Below are positions 32,359 through 40,335 of a DNA stretch of 64,000 nt, piece after piece (position 1 is the stretch's first letter; each line of letters opens with the position of its first letter). The DNA comes from Streptomyces sp. 2131.1. Lineage in GTDB: Bacteria; Actinomycetota; Actinomycetes; Streptomycetales; Streptomycetaceae. The stretch covers positions 434,001 to 498,000 of the forward strand of contig NZ_FNSY01000001.1 in NCBI RefSeq assembly GCF_900105515.1, written 5' to 3'. The position numbers and the translations under genes are program-made. The notes under the pieces are model-generated. The model was not told the DNA's origin. It saw only the letters and a program-made list of their open reading frames with translations, and ran no database searches.

Positions 32359-32961
32359 ATGACGGTACGGGTGATGTTGATCTCACCGGCGATGAACGCT
32401 GCGCTGCGCGAGGCCCGGTTCGCCGGGGACGCCGCGCTCGACGCGTCCGGCGCGCGTGCGGCCCGGCTGGCCGCGCCACACGTCCCGGACGCGGACTGGA
32501 CGGTGCACGGGCCGTCGGAGCGGTGCATCCGGACGATGGAAGCGCTGGGTCTGCAGTCGGTGGACGAACCATCTCTGCGCGACTGGGAGTTGGGGCGGTG
32601 GTCGGGTGCCCGGCTGGACGAGGTGAGCGCGCGGGAGCCGGAGGGGGTCACGGCCTGGCTGGGCGACCCGTCGGCCGCCCCGCACGGCGGCGAGTCGCTG
32701 CTCGGTCTGTGCGCCAGGGCCGGGGCCTGGCTCGACTCGCTGACCGGCGACGTCCGGGTGCTGGCCGTCGCCGAACCGTCTCTGGTCCGGGCGGCCGTGG
32801 TCCACGCGCTGGCCCTCCCGCCCCAGGCGTTCTGGCGGCTGGACGTCGCCCCGCTCACTCTGACGGAACTGACCGGCCGCTCGGGGCGCTGGAACCTCCG
32901 CGTCGGGCGCCCGCTCACCGGCGGGCCCGGCGACCGAGAGGCGGAACGGGGTGCTCCATGA
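32359..32961 (+). CDS. Histidine-phosphatase-fold protein lacking the catalytic histidines
   Basis: The 200-residue product follows the histidine phosphatase (CobC/GpmB) pattern: an N-terminal strand, then GPSERCIRTMEALGL (where active enzymes have SPLxRxxxTAE), LRDWELGRWSGARLDEV, PHGGESLLGLCARAGAWL, and a last strand. But the RHG motif is replaced by ISPAMN (RVMLISPAMNAALREARF), and the second catalytic His is replaced by AEPS (LAVAEPSLVRAAV). It is likely a non-catalytic relative. It is divergent from riboswitch-controlled cbtBA, so a link with B12 or cobalt is plausible (inference). GAGGGCGGG precedes the ATG. Confidence 0.75.
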   Translation: MTVRVMLISPAMNAALREARFAGDAALDASGARAARLAAPHVPDADWTVHGPSERCIRTMEALGLQSVDEPSLRDWELGRWSGARLDEVSAREPEGVTAWLGDPSAAPHGGESLLGLCARAGAWLDSLTGDVRVLAVAEPSLVRAAVVHALALPPQAFWRLDVAPLTLTELTGRSGRWNLRVGRPLTGGPGDREAERGAP

Positions 32962-32997
32962 ACCGGATGTGCAAGAACTGTTGTGCGTACCGGAGCC

Positions 32998-33038
32998 TTG
33001 ACACCCCGATGGTTCACTTCTTAAATCACGTAGTGAAC
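32998..33038 (+). promoter_or_regulatory. Promoter and overlapping operator of the GH16 gene
   Basis: TTGACA (32998-33003) and TTAAAT (33021-33026) are spaced 17 bp. An inverted repeat GTTCACT...AGTGAAC (33012-33038) covers the -10 region, and a smaller dyad TCAC-GTA-GTGA lies in its right half (33026-33036). The position suggests repression. The repressor is unknown. Confidence 0.55.
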
Positions 33039-33133
33039 TAAAGCACCATCATCCCCCCACGTGATGGCCATGCCCCCACTTGTCATATGCATGACGCATC
33101 ACATGTCCCCGTCCCGCACGGGAAGGAACGTTC

Positions 33134-34012
33134 ATGAACTCCCCCCACCGGGCCAGGCGTCTCCTGGTCCCCGCTCTCTCCGTACTCGCCCTGGTCGCCA
33201 CCACGTCGGGCCTGGCGTCAGGTGCCCCCGTCCGGCCGGACACGGTCTCCGCCGCCGCGACGACGTTCTCCGACGAGTTCGACGGGGCGGCCGGTTCGGC
33301 CGTCGACGGCAGCAAGTGGCAGATCGAGACCGGCGACAACGTCAACAACCATGAGCGGCAGTACTACACCTCGGGCAACAAGAACGCCGCGCTGGACGGC
33401 CAGGGCCACCTGGTCATCACCGCGCGCAAGGAGAACCCCTCCAACTACCAGTGCTGGTACGGCACCTGCCAGTACACCTCGGCGCGGCTGAACACCTCGG
33501 GCAAGTTCACCCAGGCGTACGGGCACGTCGAGGCGCGGATGAAGATCCCGCGCGGCCAGGGCATGTGGCCGGCGTTCTGGATGCTCGGCAACGACATCGG
33601 GCAGGTCGGCTGGCCCAACTCCGGTGAAATCGACATCATGGAGAACGTCGGCTTCGAGCCCTCCACCGTGCACGGCACCCTGCACGGGCCCGGCTACTCC
33701 GGCTCCGGAGGCATCGGCGCCGGCTACACCCTGCCGAACGGCCAGGCCTTCGCCGACGCCTTCCACACCTTCGCCGTCGACTGGGCCCCCGACTCGATCA
33801 CCTGGTCGGTCGACGGCAACGTCTACCAGCACCGCACCCCCGCCGACACCAACGGCAACGCCTGGGCCTTCAACAAGCCCTTCTTCCTCATCCTGAACCT
33901 CGCGGTCGGCGGCTACTGGCCCGGCGACCCCGACGGCAACACGGCCTTCCCCAGCGAACTGGTCGTCGACCACGTCCGCGTCACCACGAGCGACAGCGCG
34001 CCTCCGGCCTGA
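33134..34012 (+). CDS. Secreted GH16 endo-beta-glucanase
   Basis: The 292-residue product has a Sec signal (to about residue 31) and one GH16 domain. The catalytic ExDxxE motif is SGEIDIMENVG with E165, D167 and E170. ARMKIPRGQGMWPAFWMLGN and HTFAVDWAPDSITWSVDG are typical of laminarinase-type enzymes. It should cut beta-1,3(1,4)-glucans such as fungal or plant wall polymers outside the cell. A GGAAGGA site precedes the ATG. It has its own promoter with a dyad operator and a strong terminator. There is no binding module, so it is a short single-domain form. Confidence 0.92.
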   Translation: MNSPHRARRLLVPALSVLALVATTSGLASGAPVRPDTVSAAATTFSDEFDGAAGSAVDGSKWQIETGDNVNNHERQYYTSGNKNAALDGQGHLVITARKENPSNYQCWYGTCQYTSARLNTSGKFTQAYGHVEARMKIPRGQGMWPAFWMLGNDIGQVGWPNSGEIDIMENVGFEPSTVHGTLHGPGYSGSGGIGAGYTLPNGQAFADAFHTFAVDWAPDSITWSVDGNVYQHRTPADTNGNAWAFNKPFFLILNLAVGGYWPGDPDGNTAFPSELVVDHVRVTTSDSAPPA

Positions 34013-34014
34013 TC

Positions 34015-34054
34015 GCGGAGGTCCCGCCGGGCGACGGCCCGGCGGGACCTCCGC
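34015..34054. terminator. Strong bidirectional terminator
   Basis: A perfect 18-bp stem (GCGGAGGTCCCGCCGGGC and complement) with a 4-nt loop separates the convergent GH16 and flavoprotein genes. Confidence 0.75.
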
Positions 34055-34062
34055 GTCCTGCC

Positions 34063-35499
34063 CTACCCCCGGTACGTCTCCAGCAGCCTCAGCCAGATCT
34101 CGCTGATCGTCGGGTACGACGGGACGACGTGCCACAGCCGGGCGACGGGGATCTCGCCCGCGACCGCCATCGTCGCCGAGTGGAGCAGTTCGCCGATGCC
34201 CGGGCCCACGAAGGTGACGCCCAGGAGGACTTCGCGGTCGAGGTCCACCACCATGCGGGCGCGGCCGCGGTACCCGTCCGCGTACAACCCCGCGCCGGCC
34301 ACGGACGCGAGGTCGTAGTCGACGGCGCGGACCCGGTGCCCGGCCTCTTCCGCCTCGGCCAGGGACAGGCCCACCGACGCGGCCTCCGGGTCGGTGAAGA
34401 CGACCTGCGGGACGGCGGCGTGGTCCGCGGTCGCCGAGTGCGCGCCCCAGGGGGCGGTGTCCAGCTGCTTTCCCTGGGCGCGGGCGGCGATCGCGTCGCC
34501 CGCGATGCGGGCCTGGTACTTGCCCTGGTGGGTCAGGAGCGCGCGGTGGTTCACGTCGCCCGCCGCGTAGAGCCAGTCCGTGCCCTCGACCCGGCAGGTG
34601 TCGTCGACGGTGAGCCACGACCCGGGTTCCAGGCCCACGGTCTCCAGGCCGAGGTCGTCGGTGTGCGGGGCCCGGCCGGTGGCGAAGAGGACCTCGTCGG
34701 CCTCGACACTCTCACCGTTGTCGAGTTCCACGGTGACCGGCCCGTCGCCACCCGCCCGGCGTACGGCGGTGGCCGACACGCCCGTACGGATGTCCGCGCC
34801 GGCCTCGGTGAGCGCCTCGGCGACCAGCTCACCCGCGAAGGGCTCCATCCGCGGCAGCAGCCCCTCGCCGCGTACGAGCATGGTGACGTCCGAGCCGAGC
34901 GCGTTCCACACCGTGGCCATCTCCACGCCGACGACTCCCCCGCCGACGACGACGAGCCGGCCGGGGACCTCCTTGGCGCTCGTCGCCTCGCGGCTGGTCC
35001 AGGGGCGGGCCTCGTCGATCCCGGGCAGGCCGGGGACCACGGCCCGGCTGCCCGTGCAGACGACCACGGCGTGCCGGGCGGTGAGCCGGCGCTCCGTGCC
35101 GTCGGGGGCGGTGACGGTGACCTCCTTGGGGCCGGTCAGCCGGCCGTGGCCGCGGAGGATGTCGGCGCCGATCCCGTCGAGCCAGGCGACCTGCCCGTCG
35201 TCCTTCCAGTGCGAGGCGTACTCGTCGCGGTGGGCAAGTACGGCGGCCGCGTCCAGGGGCCCCTGCACGGCGCCGCTGAGGCCGGGGACGCGGCGGGCAT
35301 CGGCGCGGGCGACGACGGGCCTCAGCAGGGCCTTGCTGGGCATGCACGCCCAGTAGGAGCACTCCCCGCCGATCAGTTCGGACTCGACGACGGCGGTGGT
35401 CAGCCCGGCGGCCCGGGCCCGGTCCGCCACGTTCTCGCCCACCGGCCCGGCTCCGATGACCACGACGTCGTACGCGACTGGCTCCGCTGCATGTGTCAT
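34063..35499 (-). CDS. Dihydrolipoamide dehydrogenase-like FAD/NAD(P) disulfide oxidoreductase
   Basis: The 478-residue flavoprotein has YDVVVIGAGPVGENVADRAR for FAD, the redox disulfide in GGECSYWACMPSKALLRP (Cys-x4-Cys), GRLVVVGGGVVGVEMATVWN for NAD(P), LYAAGDVNHRALLTHQGKYQ and a dimer domain ending WHVVPSYPTISEIWLRLLE with the active-site His and Glu. The SYWAC spacing and the VVPSYPT form match a mercuric-reductase/Lpd-like subgroup common in actinomycetes, not the housekeeping Lpd. The substrate may be a low-molecular-weight disulfide. It is divergent from thioredoxin, so both may form a thiol-redox pair (inference). Confidence 0.85.
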   Translation of the reverse strand: MTHAAEPVAYDVVVIGAGPVGENVADRARAAGLTTAVVESELIGGECSYWACMPSKALLRPVVARADARRVPGLSGAVQGPLDAAAVLAHRDEYASHWKDDGQVAWLDGIGADILRGHGRLTGPKEVTVTAPDGTERRLTARHAVVVCTGSRAVVPGLPGIDEARPWTSREATSAKEVPGRLVVVGGGVVGVEMATVWNALGSDVTMLVRGEGLLPRMEPFAGELVAEALTEAGADIRTGVSATAVRRAGGDGPVTVELDNGESVEADEVLFATGRAPHTDDLGLETVGLEPGSWLTVDDTCRVEGTDWLYAAGDVNHRALLTHQGKYQARIAGDAIAARAQGKQLDTAPWGAHSATADHAAVPQVVFTDPEAASVGLSLAEAEEAGHRVRAVDYDLASVAGAGLYADGYRGRARMVVDLDREVLLGVTFVGPGIGELLHSATMAVAGEIPVARLWHVVPSYPTISEIWLRLLETYRG

Positions 35500-35617
35500 G
35501 CGCCCATTCTTGCCATGGGTGTGGGCGTCGGCCACATGGGCAGGGGCGGAATAGCACGAAGAGGGGCACCGTTGTCCCGGACACGTCTCATACGGGCACA
35601 GGAAGAGGTAGGAACGC

Positions 35618-36001
35618 ATGAGCACCGTAGAGCTCACCAAGGAAAACTTCGACCAGGTCGTCAGCGACAACGAGTTCGTCCTGATCGACTTCTGGGCTTC
35701 CTGGTGCGGCCCGTGCCGGCAGTTCGCCCCGGTCTACGACGCGGCGTCCGAGCGCCACACGGACCTGGTCTTCGCGAAGGTGGACACGGAGGCGCAGCAG
35801 GAGCTCGCGGCGGCCTTCGAGATCCGGTCGATCCCCACACTGATGATCGTCCGGGACAACGTGGCGGTCTTCGCGCAGCCCGGCGCGCTGCCGGAGGCGG
35901 CCCTGGAGGACGTCATCGGCCAGGCCAGGAACCTGGACATGGACGAGGTCCGCAAGTCGATCGAGGCCGAGCAGAAGGGCAAGGCGGAGGGGCAGCAGTG
36001 A
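35618..36001 (+). CDS. Thioredoxin
   Basis: The 127-residue product has the active site DFWASWCGPCRQFAPV (Cys30, Cys33), the cis-Pro loop IRSIPTLMIVRD, and a C-terminal charged extension of about 15 residues (EAEQKGKAEGQQ) not seen in standard TrxA. It reduces protein disulfides in the cytosol. A GGAAGAGGTAGGA region precedes the ATG. It is divergent from the flavoprotein gene. Confidence 0.9.
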   Translation: MSTVELTKENFDQVVSDNEFVLIDFWASWCGPCRQFAPVYDAASERHTDLVFAKVDTEAQQELAAAFEIRSIPTLMIVRDNVAVFAQPGALPEAALEDVIGQARNLDMDEVRKSIEAEQKGKAEGQQ

Positions 36002-36034
36002 GCAGCCGCGGCCCCTGCCGCGCGGAGCCCGGAT

Positions 36035-36370
36035 TCAGCCGTTCGCGTCCCGCTCGGTGACGCGGGCGGCGAGCCCGTAGGCGAGTTCCGAACCGTCGAC
36101 GAGCAGGCCCTCGACGGCCCGGGTCCTGGGGTCGATGTCGGCCACCATGCCGTCCCCCGCGTACCGGGGGTAGCCGGTTTCGCCGGTCTCGCCCGTGGCG
36201 GTGACGACGGCGGACCGGACGGCGGCGCCGGGGCTCCACCCCCGGGAGCCCTTGGCCGCCGCTCCCCTGACACTGGCTCCCGTGGCGCCGTTTCCGGTCC
36301 CGGGGGCCTTGTCGTCGGTGAACTCGGGGACGATGAGGATTTCGTAACTCTGCGGATGGCTCATGGTCAT
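36035..36370 (-). CDS. Hypothetical protein
   Basis: I do not recognise this 111-residue protein. It begins MTMSHPQSYEILIVPEF (ATG at 36370; an alternative ATG at 36364 removes two residues), has a Gly/Ala/Ser-rich middle, and ends with a beta-rich part, VVTATGETGETGYPRYAGDG and GLLVDGSELAYGLAARV. No signal peptide or membrane segment is visible. Codon use is normal for the region. No good ribosome site is seen; the transcript may be leaderless. Confidence 0.55.
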   Translation of the reverse strand: MTMSHPQSYEILIVPEFTDDKAPGTGNGATGASVRGAAAKGSRGWSPGAAVRSAVVTATGETGETGYPRYAGDGMVADIDPRTRAVEGLLVDGSELAYGLAARVTERDANG

Positions 36371-36422
36371 GACGCTAGGCACGGGCCGTGCGCGGCGCAC
36401 GTCGCCGCGCTGGCCCGTCCGT

Positions 36423-37445
36423 TCAGCTGGATTCGCGGTGCACGGCGCGGGCGCGCAGCAGTTCGTGGCGTTCGGGCGGGGTCCTCGGGTGCCGTACGAG
36501 GCGGTCCACCAGGTCCGCGAGGGGCTGTGCGATGGCCAGTTCCATGCGTACGCTGCTGAGCCTCGGCCGCAGCAGCCGCCCGAGCATCGAGTCGTCCGCG
36601 CCGACCACGGCCGCCTCGGCGGGCACCTCGGTCCCGGCGTCGTGCAGCGCCCTCATCAGGAGCATCGCGTAGGTGTCGTCGTACGCGAAGACGGCGTCGA
36701 GGCCGAGCGCGGGCCAGCGGGCGGCCAGGGACGCGGCCGACTCCTCGTCGTACCGCAGCGGCAGTGCCTCGACGTGGGCGCCGCCGGACAGTGCGGCTTC
36801 CCGGGCCCCGGCGAGTCGCGGGGCGGCGAACAGGGCGGTGCCCGGGTCCTCGGGCATCACCACGCCGATGCGGCGCCGGCCGCGTTCCAGCAGGTGGCGC
36901 ACCGCGCAGCCGCCGACCTCCCGCTGGTCCATGATCAGGGCGTGGGCCCCCTCCACGGGCTGGGGCCCCAGGGTGATGACGGCTTTGGCTCCGGAGCGCC
37001 GGAGCACGGCTATGCCGGCCGGGGCGAGCGGGACCGAACCGGGCACGATGACGGCGGCCGGGCGCAGTTCGGCCCAGGCGCGGGCGGCGTCGTCGGCGCC
37101 GAGACCGAGCGAGCCGTACTGGACGACCGTGTAGTCGAGGCGCCGTAGCCCCGCCTCCAGTTCGCGCAGGAACCGCAGGTGCAGGGGCCCGGTCGGCAGG
37201 TGGCCGGTGGGCAGCAGCACCATGCGGGAGTGGCCGGCGCGCAGGGTGCGGGCCGCGGCGTGGGGCACGTACCCGAGTTCGTCGGCGGCCTCCCGTACCC
37301 GGCGGCGGGTCTGATCGCTGATCCGCACCTGCGCGTTGTTGTTGAGGACGTAGGACACGGTGGCCCGGGAGACGCCTGCGAGCCGCGCCACATCGGCGCT
37401 GGTCGGGACGGGGCCTTCGGTGGGCTGCTCGGGTAACTGACTCAT
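36423..37445 (-). CDS. LacI-family transcriptional regulator
   Basis: The 340-residue product has an N-terminal LacI helix-turn-helix and hinge (TSADVARLAGVSRATVSYVL then NNNAQVRISDQTRRRV) and a full ligand-binding domain with GRRRIGVVMPEDPG and DAVFAYDDTYAMLLMRALHD. The effector is probably a sugar or nucleoside. It is divergent from the PemK-like gene, and no sugar-use genes are adjacent, so its targets are unclear. Confidence 0.87.
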   Translation of the reverse strand: MSQLPEQPTEGPVPTSADVARLAGVSRATVSYVLNNNAQVRISDQTRRRVREAADELGYVPHAAARTLRAGHSRMVLLPTGHLPTGPLHLRFLRELEAGLRRLDYTVVQYGSLGLGADDAARAWAELRPAAVIVPGSVPLAPAGIAVLRRSGAKAVITLGPQPVEGAHALIMDQREVGGCAVRHLLERGRRRIGVVMPEDPGTALFAAPRLAGAREAALSGGAHVEALPLRYDEESAASLAARWPALGLDAVFAYDDTYAMLLMRALHDAGTEVPAEAAVVGADDSMLGRLLRPRLSSVRMELAIAQPLADLVDRLVRHPRTPPERHELLRARAVHRESS

Positions 37446-37534
37446 GGCTGCGGGCAGTCTTCCAGACCCGGGCGACGCCCCGACGCGGCAGCCCTGCGCC
37501 GAGGGTACGCGGGGGCAGGACCTAGGGTGTTGCG

Positions 37535-37996
37535 ATGACGATCCAGCACCGTACCGACAGCAATGAGGCCGGTTTCCACGGCCGGACCGGTTCCGCAGCC
37601 ACCGCCCAGGCCGACCCGCGCGACGTGGGCCCGGTCCGCACCTCGTACGCCCCCGACCGGGACGGCGCACCCGACCCCGGGGAGATCGTCTGGACCTGGG
37701 TGCCGTTCGAGGAGAACGACGGGCGCGGCAAGGACCGTCCGGTCCTCGTCGTCGCGCGCGAGGCGGCGGGCACGCTGCTGGCCGTGCAGCTGTCCAGCAA
37801 GCAGCACGACATGGACCGGGAGTGGGTCTCCCTGGGCGCGGGCCCCTGGGACAGCTCGGGCCGCCCGTCCTGGGTGGACCTGGACCGGGTCCTGCGGGTC
37901 CACGAGGACGGGATGCGGCGTGAGGCGTGCGCTCTGGACCGGGGCAGGTTCGACCTGGTCGTCGGGCGGCTGAGGGAGCGTTACGGCTGGGCGTGA
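37535..37996 (+). CDS. PemK/MazF-like toxin-family protein
   Basis: The 153-residue product has a PemK/MazF-type beta-barrel pattern: DPGEIVWTWVPFEENDGRGK, then DRPVLVVAREAAGTLLAVQL and SSKQH, and a final SWVDLDRVLRVHEDGMRREA. This matches the GxxVWxxxPFxE...RPxLVV...TS pattern of MazF-like RNases, although the N-terminal 45 residues are extra. No antitoxin gene is seen on either side: upstream is a divergent LacI gene, downstream a convergent PARG-like gene. It may be a solitary, domesticated family member. Confidence 0.72.
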   Translation: MTIQHRTDSNEAGFHGRTGSAATAQADPRDVGPVRTSYAPDRDGAPDPGEIVWTWVPFEENDGRGKDRPVLVVAREAAGTLLAVQLSSKQHDMDREWVSLGAGPWDSSGRPSWVDLDRVLRVHEDGMRREACALDRGRFDLVVGRLRERYGWA

Positions 37997-38009
37997 CGGC
38001 GTCCGGCGA

Positions 38010-38050
38010 GCGCTGACCCTCACGGTCGACTTCAGGGTGAGGGTCAGCGC
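38010..38050. terminator. Bidirectional terminator between the PemK-like and PARG-like genes
   Basis: GCGCTGACCCTCA and TGAGGGTCAGCGC form a perfect 13-bp stem with a 15-nt loop; the right arm overlaps the stop codon of the leftward gene. Confidence 0.65.
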
Positions 38051-38874
38051 CGGTCGGCGAACACCCGGTCGAATGCCACTCTGGTGGGCGAATCCTCCTC
38101 CCGGCCGAGGATGCCGAAGGCGACCTGCTCGAAATGGCCCGCGAACCGGCCCTCGCCGGTGAGCAGCGTGTGGAACGCCCCGGCCACCGCCGCCGGGTCG
38201 TTCTGGAAGACGCCGCAGCCCCAGGCGCCCAGGACGAGCCTGCGGTAGCCGCAGACCGCGGCGACCTCCAGCACCCGTTCGGCCCGTGCGGCGAGCGCGG
38301 CGGGGACGCGGTGCGCCTCCTGCGGGGTCCGGGCGCGGATGACACCGGCGTTGGGGGCGGGTGAGGTCAGGAAGCCGACCGTGTACGGCGTGTCGAGGAG
38401 CCGGCCCCGGTCGTCACGGAAGACCGGCACGCCGGGTGAGTGGATGACCCGGTCGGTGTAGAACACGCTGCGCTCGGCACGGTGGTGGGCGTAGAAGTCG
38501 GGCACCCGCAGCAGCGTGGCGTACAGCGCGGAGGCCCGGCACAGGGCCTCCTCCTGCGCCTGGGCGCCGTTGAGGTAGCCGCCGCCGGGGTTGCGGGCGG
38601 AGGCGTAGTTCAGGACGGCGATCCGGCCGGACCGCTCGCGGGTCATCCGGGCGGCCGCCTCCAGGCTGCTCTCGCCGGTGACCGCGATGGCCGGTGTCCG
38701 GTCCCGGTCCAGCGCGGCGACGGCAACCGGGTCGGGGCCGTACAGCCGCGTACCCGTGAGGGCGGCGGCCACGTCCCTTTCGATGCTGATTTCCCGGCCG
38801 TTCACCGTGCGGTACGAACCCGCCTCGACGATGTTCTCCGTCTCGCGCGCGATCCCGCGCAGCCGGGCGCTCAC
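38044..38874 (-). CDS. TIGR02452-family bacterial poly(ADP-ribose) glycohydrolase-like protein
   Basis: The 276-residue macrodomain protein carries the PARG signature: VLNYASARNPGGGYLNGAQA then QEEALCR, giving GGG (97-99) followed by Q-E-E (107-109), whose glutamates are catalytic in PARG enzymes. Further blocks are FYTDRVIHSPGVPVFRDD and LVLGAWGCGVFQNDP. It should remove ADP-ribose polymers or units. Length is typical (about 270). The neighbour is a PemK/MazF-like gene, convergent across a shared terminator. Confidence 0.88.
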   Translation of the reverse strand: MSARLRGIARETENIVEAGSYRTVNGREISIERDVAAALTGTRLYGPDPVAVAALDRDRTPAIAVTGESSLEAAARMTRERSGRIAVLNYASARNPGGGYLNGAQAQEEALCRASALYATLLRVPDFYAHHRAERSVFYTDRVIHSPGVPVFRDDRGRLLDTPYTVGFLTSPAPNAGVIRARTPQEAHRVPAALAARAERVLEVAAVCGYRRLVLGAWGCGVFQNDPAAVAGAFHTLLTGEGRFAGHFEQVAFGILGREEDSPTRVAFDRVFADRR

Positions 38875-39021
38875 GGCGCCTCCCCCTTATGGTGCATACG
38901 GGACATGATCGTCGCCCCCGCGTGAGCGACGCAATCGAATATCCGGCTCACGAGGCACTCTTGTGCGATCTCTTTGCAGCGGTTTGGGTAGGACGGACGC
39001 ACCGGAAAGAGGAGGCCCGGC

Positions 39022-40335
39022 ATGTCATCCGACACTCCCGGCGGCCACGGTCCGCCCGGCCTCGCACCGCCCCTCACGGAGGGCGCGGCGGAGGATTTAC
39101 TGCGCGGCATCTGTTTCAAGACGGGTCCGCCGCGCACGGTCGGGGTCGAACTCGAATGGCTTCTGCACGATCGCGACCACCCGCACCGCCCCGTCCCGCC
39201 CCACCTGCTGGAGGCGGCCGCGACGGCCGTCCGGGCGCTGCCCCTGAGCGCGGCACTCACCTTCGAACCCGGCGGCCAGCTGGAGCTCAGCTCACGCCCC
39301 GCCCCTTCCCTGACGGCATGTGTCGACGACATCGCCGCCGATCTCACCACCGTACGGTCCGCCCTGGACGGTCTTGGCCTGGCTCCCGCCGGTTACGGCG
39401 TCGATCCCTGGCAATCACCGCGCCGGCTCCTGCGCGAGCCCCGGTACGAGGCCATGGAGCGGGCGCTCGACCGATGGGGCCCGGCCGGCCGCGCCATGAT
39501 GTGCACCACCGCCTCCGTCCAGGTCTGCCTGGACGCCGGGGAGGAGGAGCCGGGCCCGCTCGGGTACGCGCGGCGCTGGCAGCTGACCCATCTGCTGGGC
39601 GCGGTCCTGGTGGCGGCCTTCGCCAACTCGCCGTTCCGGGAGGGCCGGCCGACACCCTGGCGGTCCGCGCGCCAGTCCCTCTGGGCCGCCCTGGACCCGA
39701 AGCGGACGCTGGCCCCGGACGGGCAGCTGCCGCCCCGGGACGCCTGGGCCGCCCACGTCCTGGACACGCCCGTGCTCTGCGTACGGGGAGACGGGCCGTG
39801 GGCCGTGCCGGACGGGCTCACGTTCCGCGACTGGATCCGGTCCGGGGTGCCCCGGCGGGCGGACCGGAGCGACCTCGACTACCACATCACGACGCTGTTC
39901 CCGCCGGCGCGGCCGCGCGGGCACCTGGAGCTGCGCATGATCGACGCGCAGCCCGGTGACGACGGCTGGATCGTGCCGCTCGCCGTCACGACCGCCCTGT
40001 TCGACGACCCGGAGGCCGCCGAGACGGTGTACCGGACCGTCAAGCCGCTGGCCGAGACCGCCGGTACGGGCGCAGCTCCGCGCAATCCGCTGTGGACCGC
40101 CGCCGCCCGGGACGGCCTGGCCGAGCCCGAACTGCGCCAGGCGGCGGACGTCTGCTTCAGGCTCGCCCTGGAGGCCCTGCCCCGGCTGGGCGCGAGCGTC
40201 GCGGTACGGGACGCGGTGGCCGGCTTCCACGACCGCTACGTCGCCCGGGGCCGATGTCCGGCCGACGATCTGCGGGACGTCCTCACCACGGGCGGGGCGC
40301 GCCGCCCGGCCCATCCGAAGGGGAACCTCTCATGA
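39022..40335 (+). CDS. egtA: Ergothioneine synthesis glutamate-cysteine ligase EgtA
   Basis: The 437-residue product is a GCS2/EgtA-type ligase: TVGVELEWLLHD near residue 40, EPGGQLELSSRPAPSL, and HLELRMIDAQPGDDGWIVPL. It makes gamma-glutamylcysteine, the sulfur donor for EgtB. It is the first gene of egtABCD. The ATG follows an AAAGAGGAGG site. The stop overlaps egtB (ATGA). Confidence 0.93.
   Translation: MSSDTPGGHGPPGLAPPLTEGAAEDLLRGICFKTGPPRTVGVELEWLLHDRDHPHRPVPPHLLEAAATAVRALPLSAALTFEPGGQLELSSRPAPSLTACVDDIAADLTTVRSALDGLGLAPAGYGVDPWQSPRRLLREPRYEAMERALDRWGPAGRAMMCTTASVQVCLDAGEEEPGPLGYARRWQLTHLLGAVLVAAFANSPFREGRPTPWRSARQSLWAALDPKRTLAPDGQLPPRDAWAAHVLDTPVLCVRGDGPWAVPDGLTFRDWIRSGVPRRADRSDLDYHITTLFPPARPRGHLELRMIDAQPGDDGWIVPLAVTTALFDDPEAAETVYRTVKPLAETAGTGAAPRNPLWTAAARDGLAEPELRQAADVCFRLALEALPRLGASVAVRDAVAGFHDRYVARGRCPADDLRDVLTTGGARRPAHPKGNLS

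Noticed and set aside
32958..33041. 27-codon frame starting in the stop codon of the phosphatase-like gene (MNRMCKNCCAYRS...)
   Set aside because: The ATGA overlap and Cys cluster are attractive, but the frame runs through the GH16 promoter and operator and has no known relatives.
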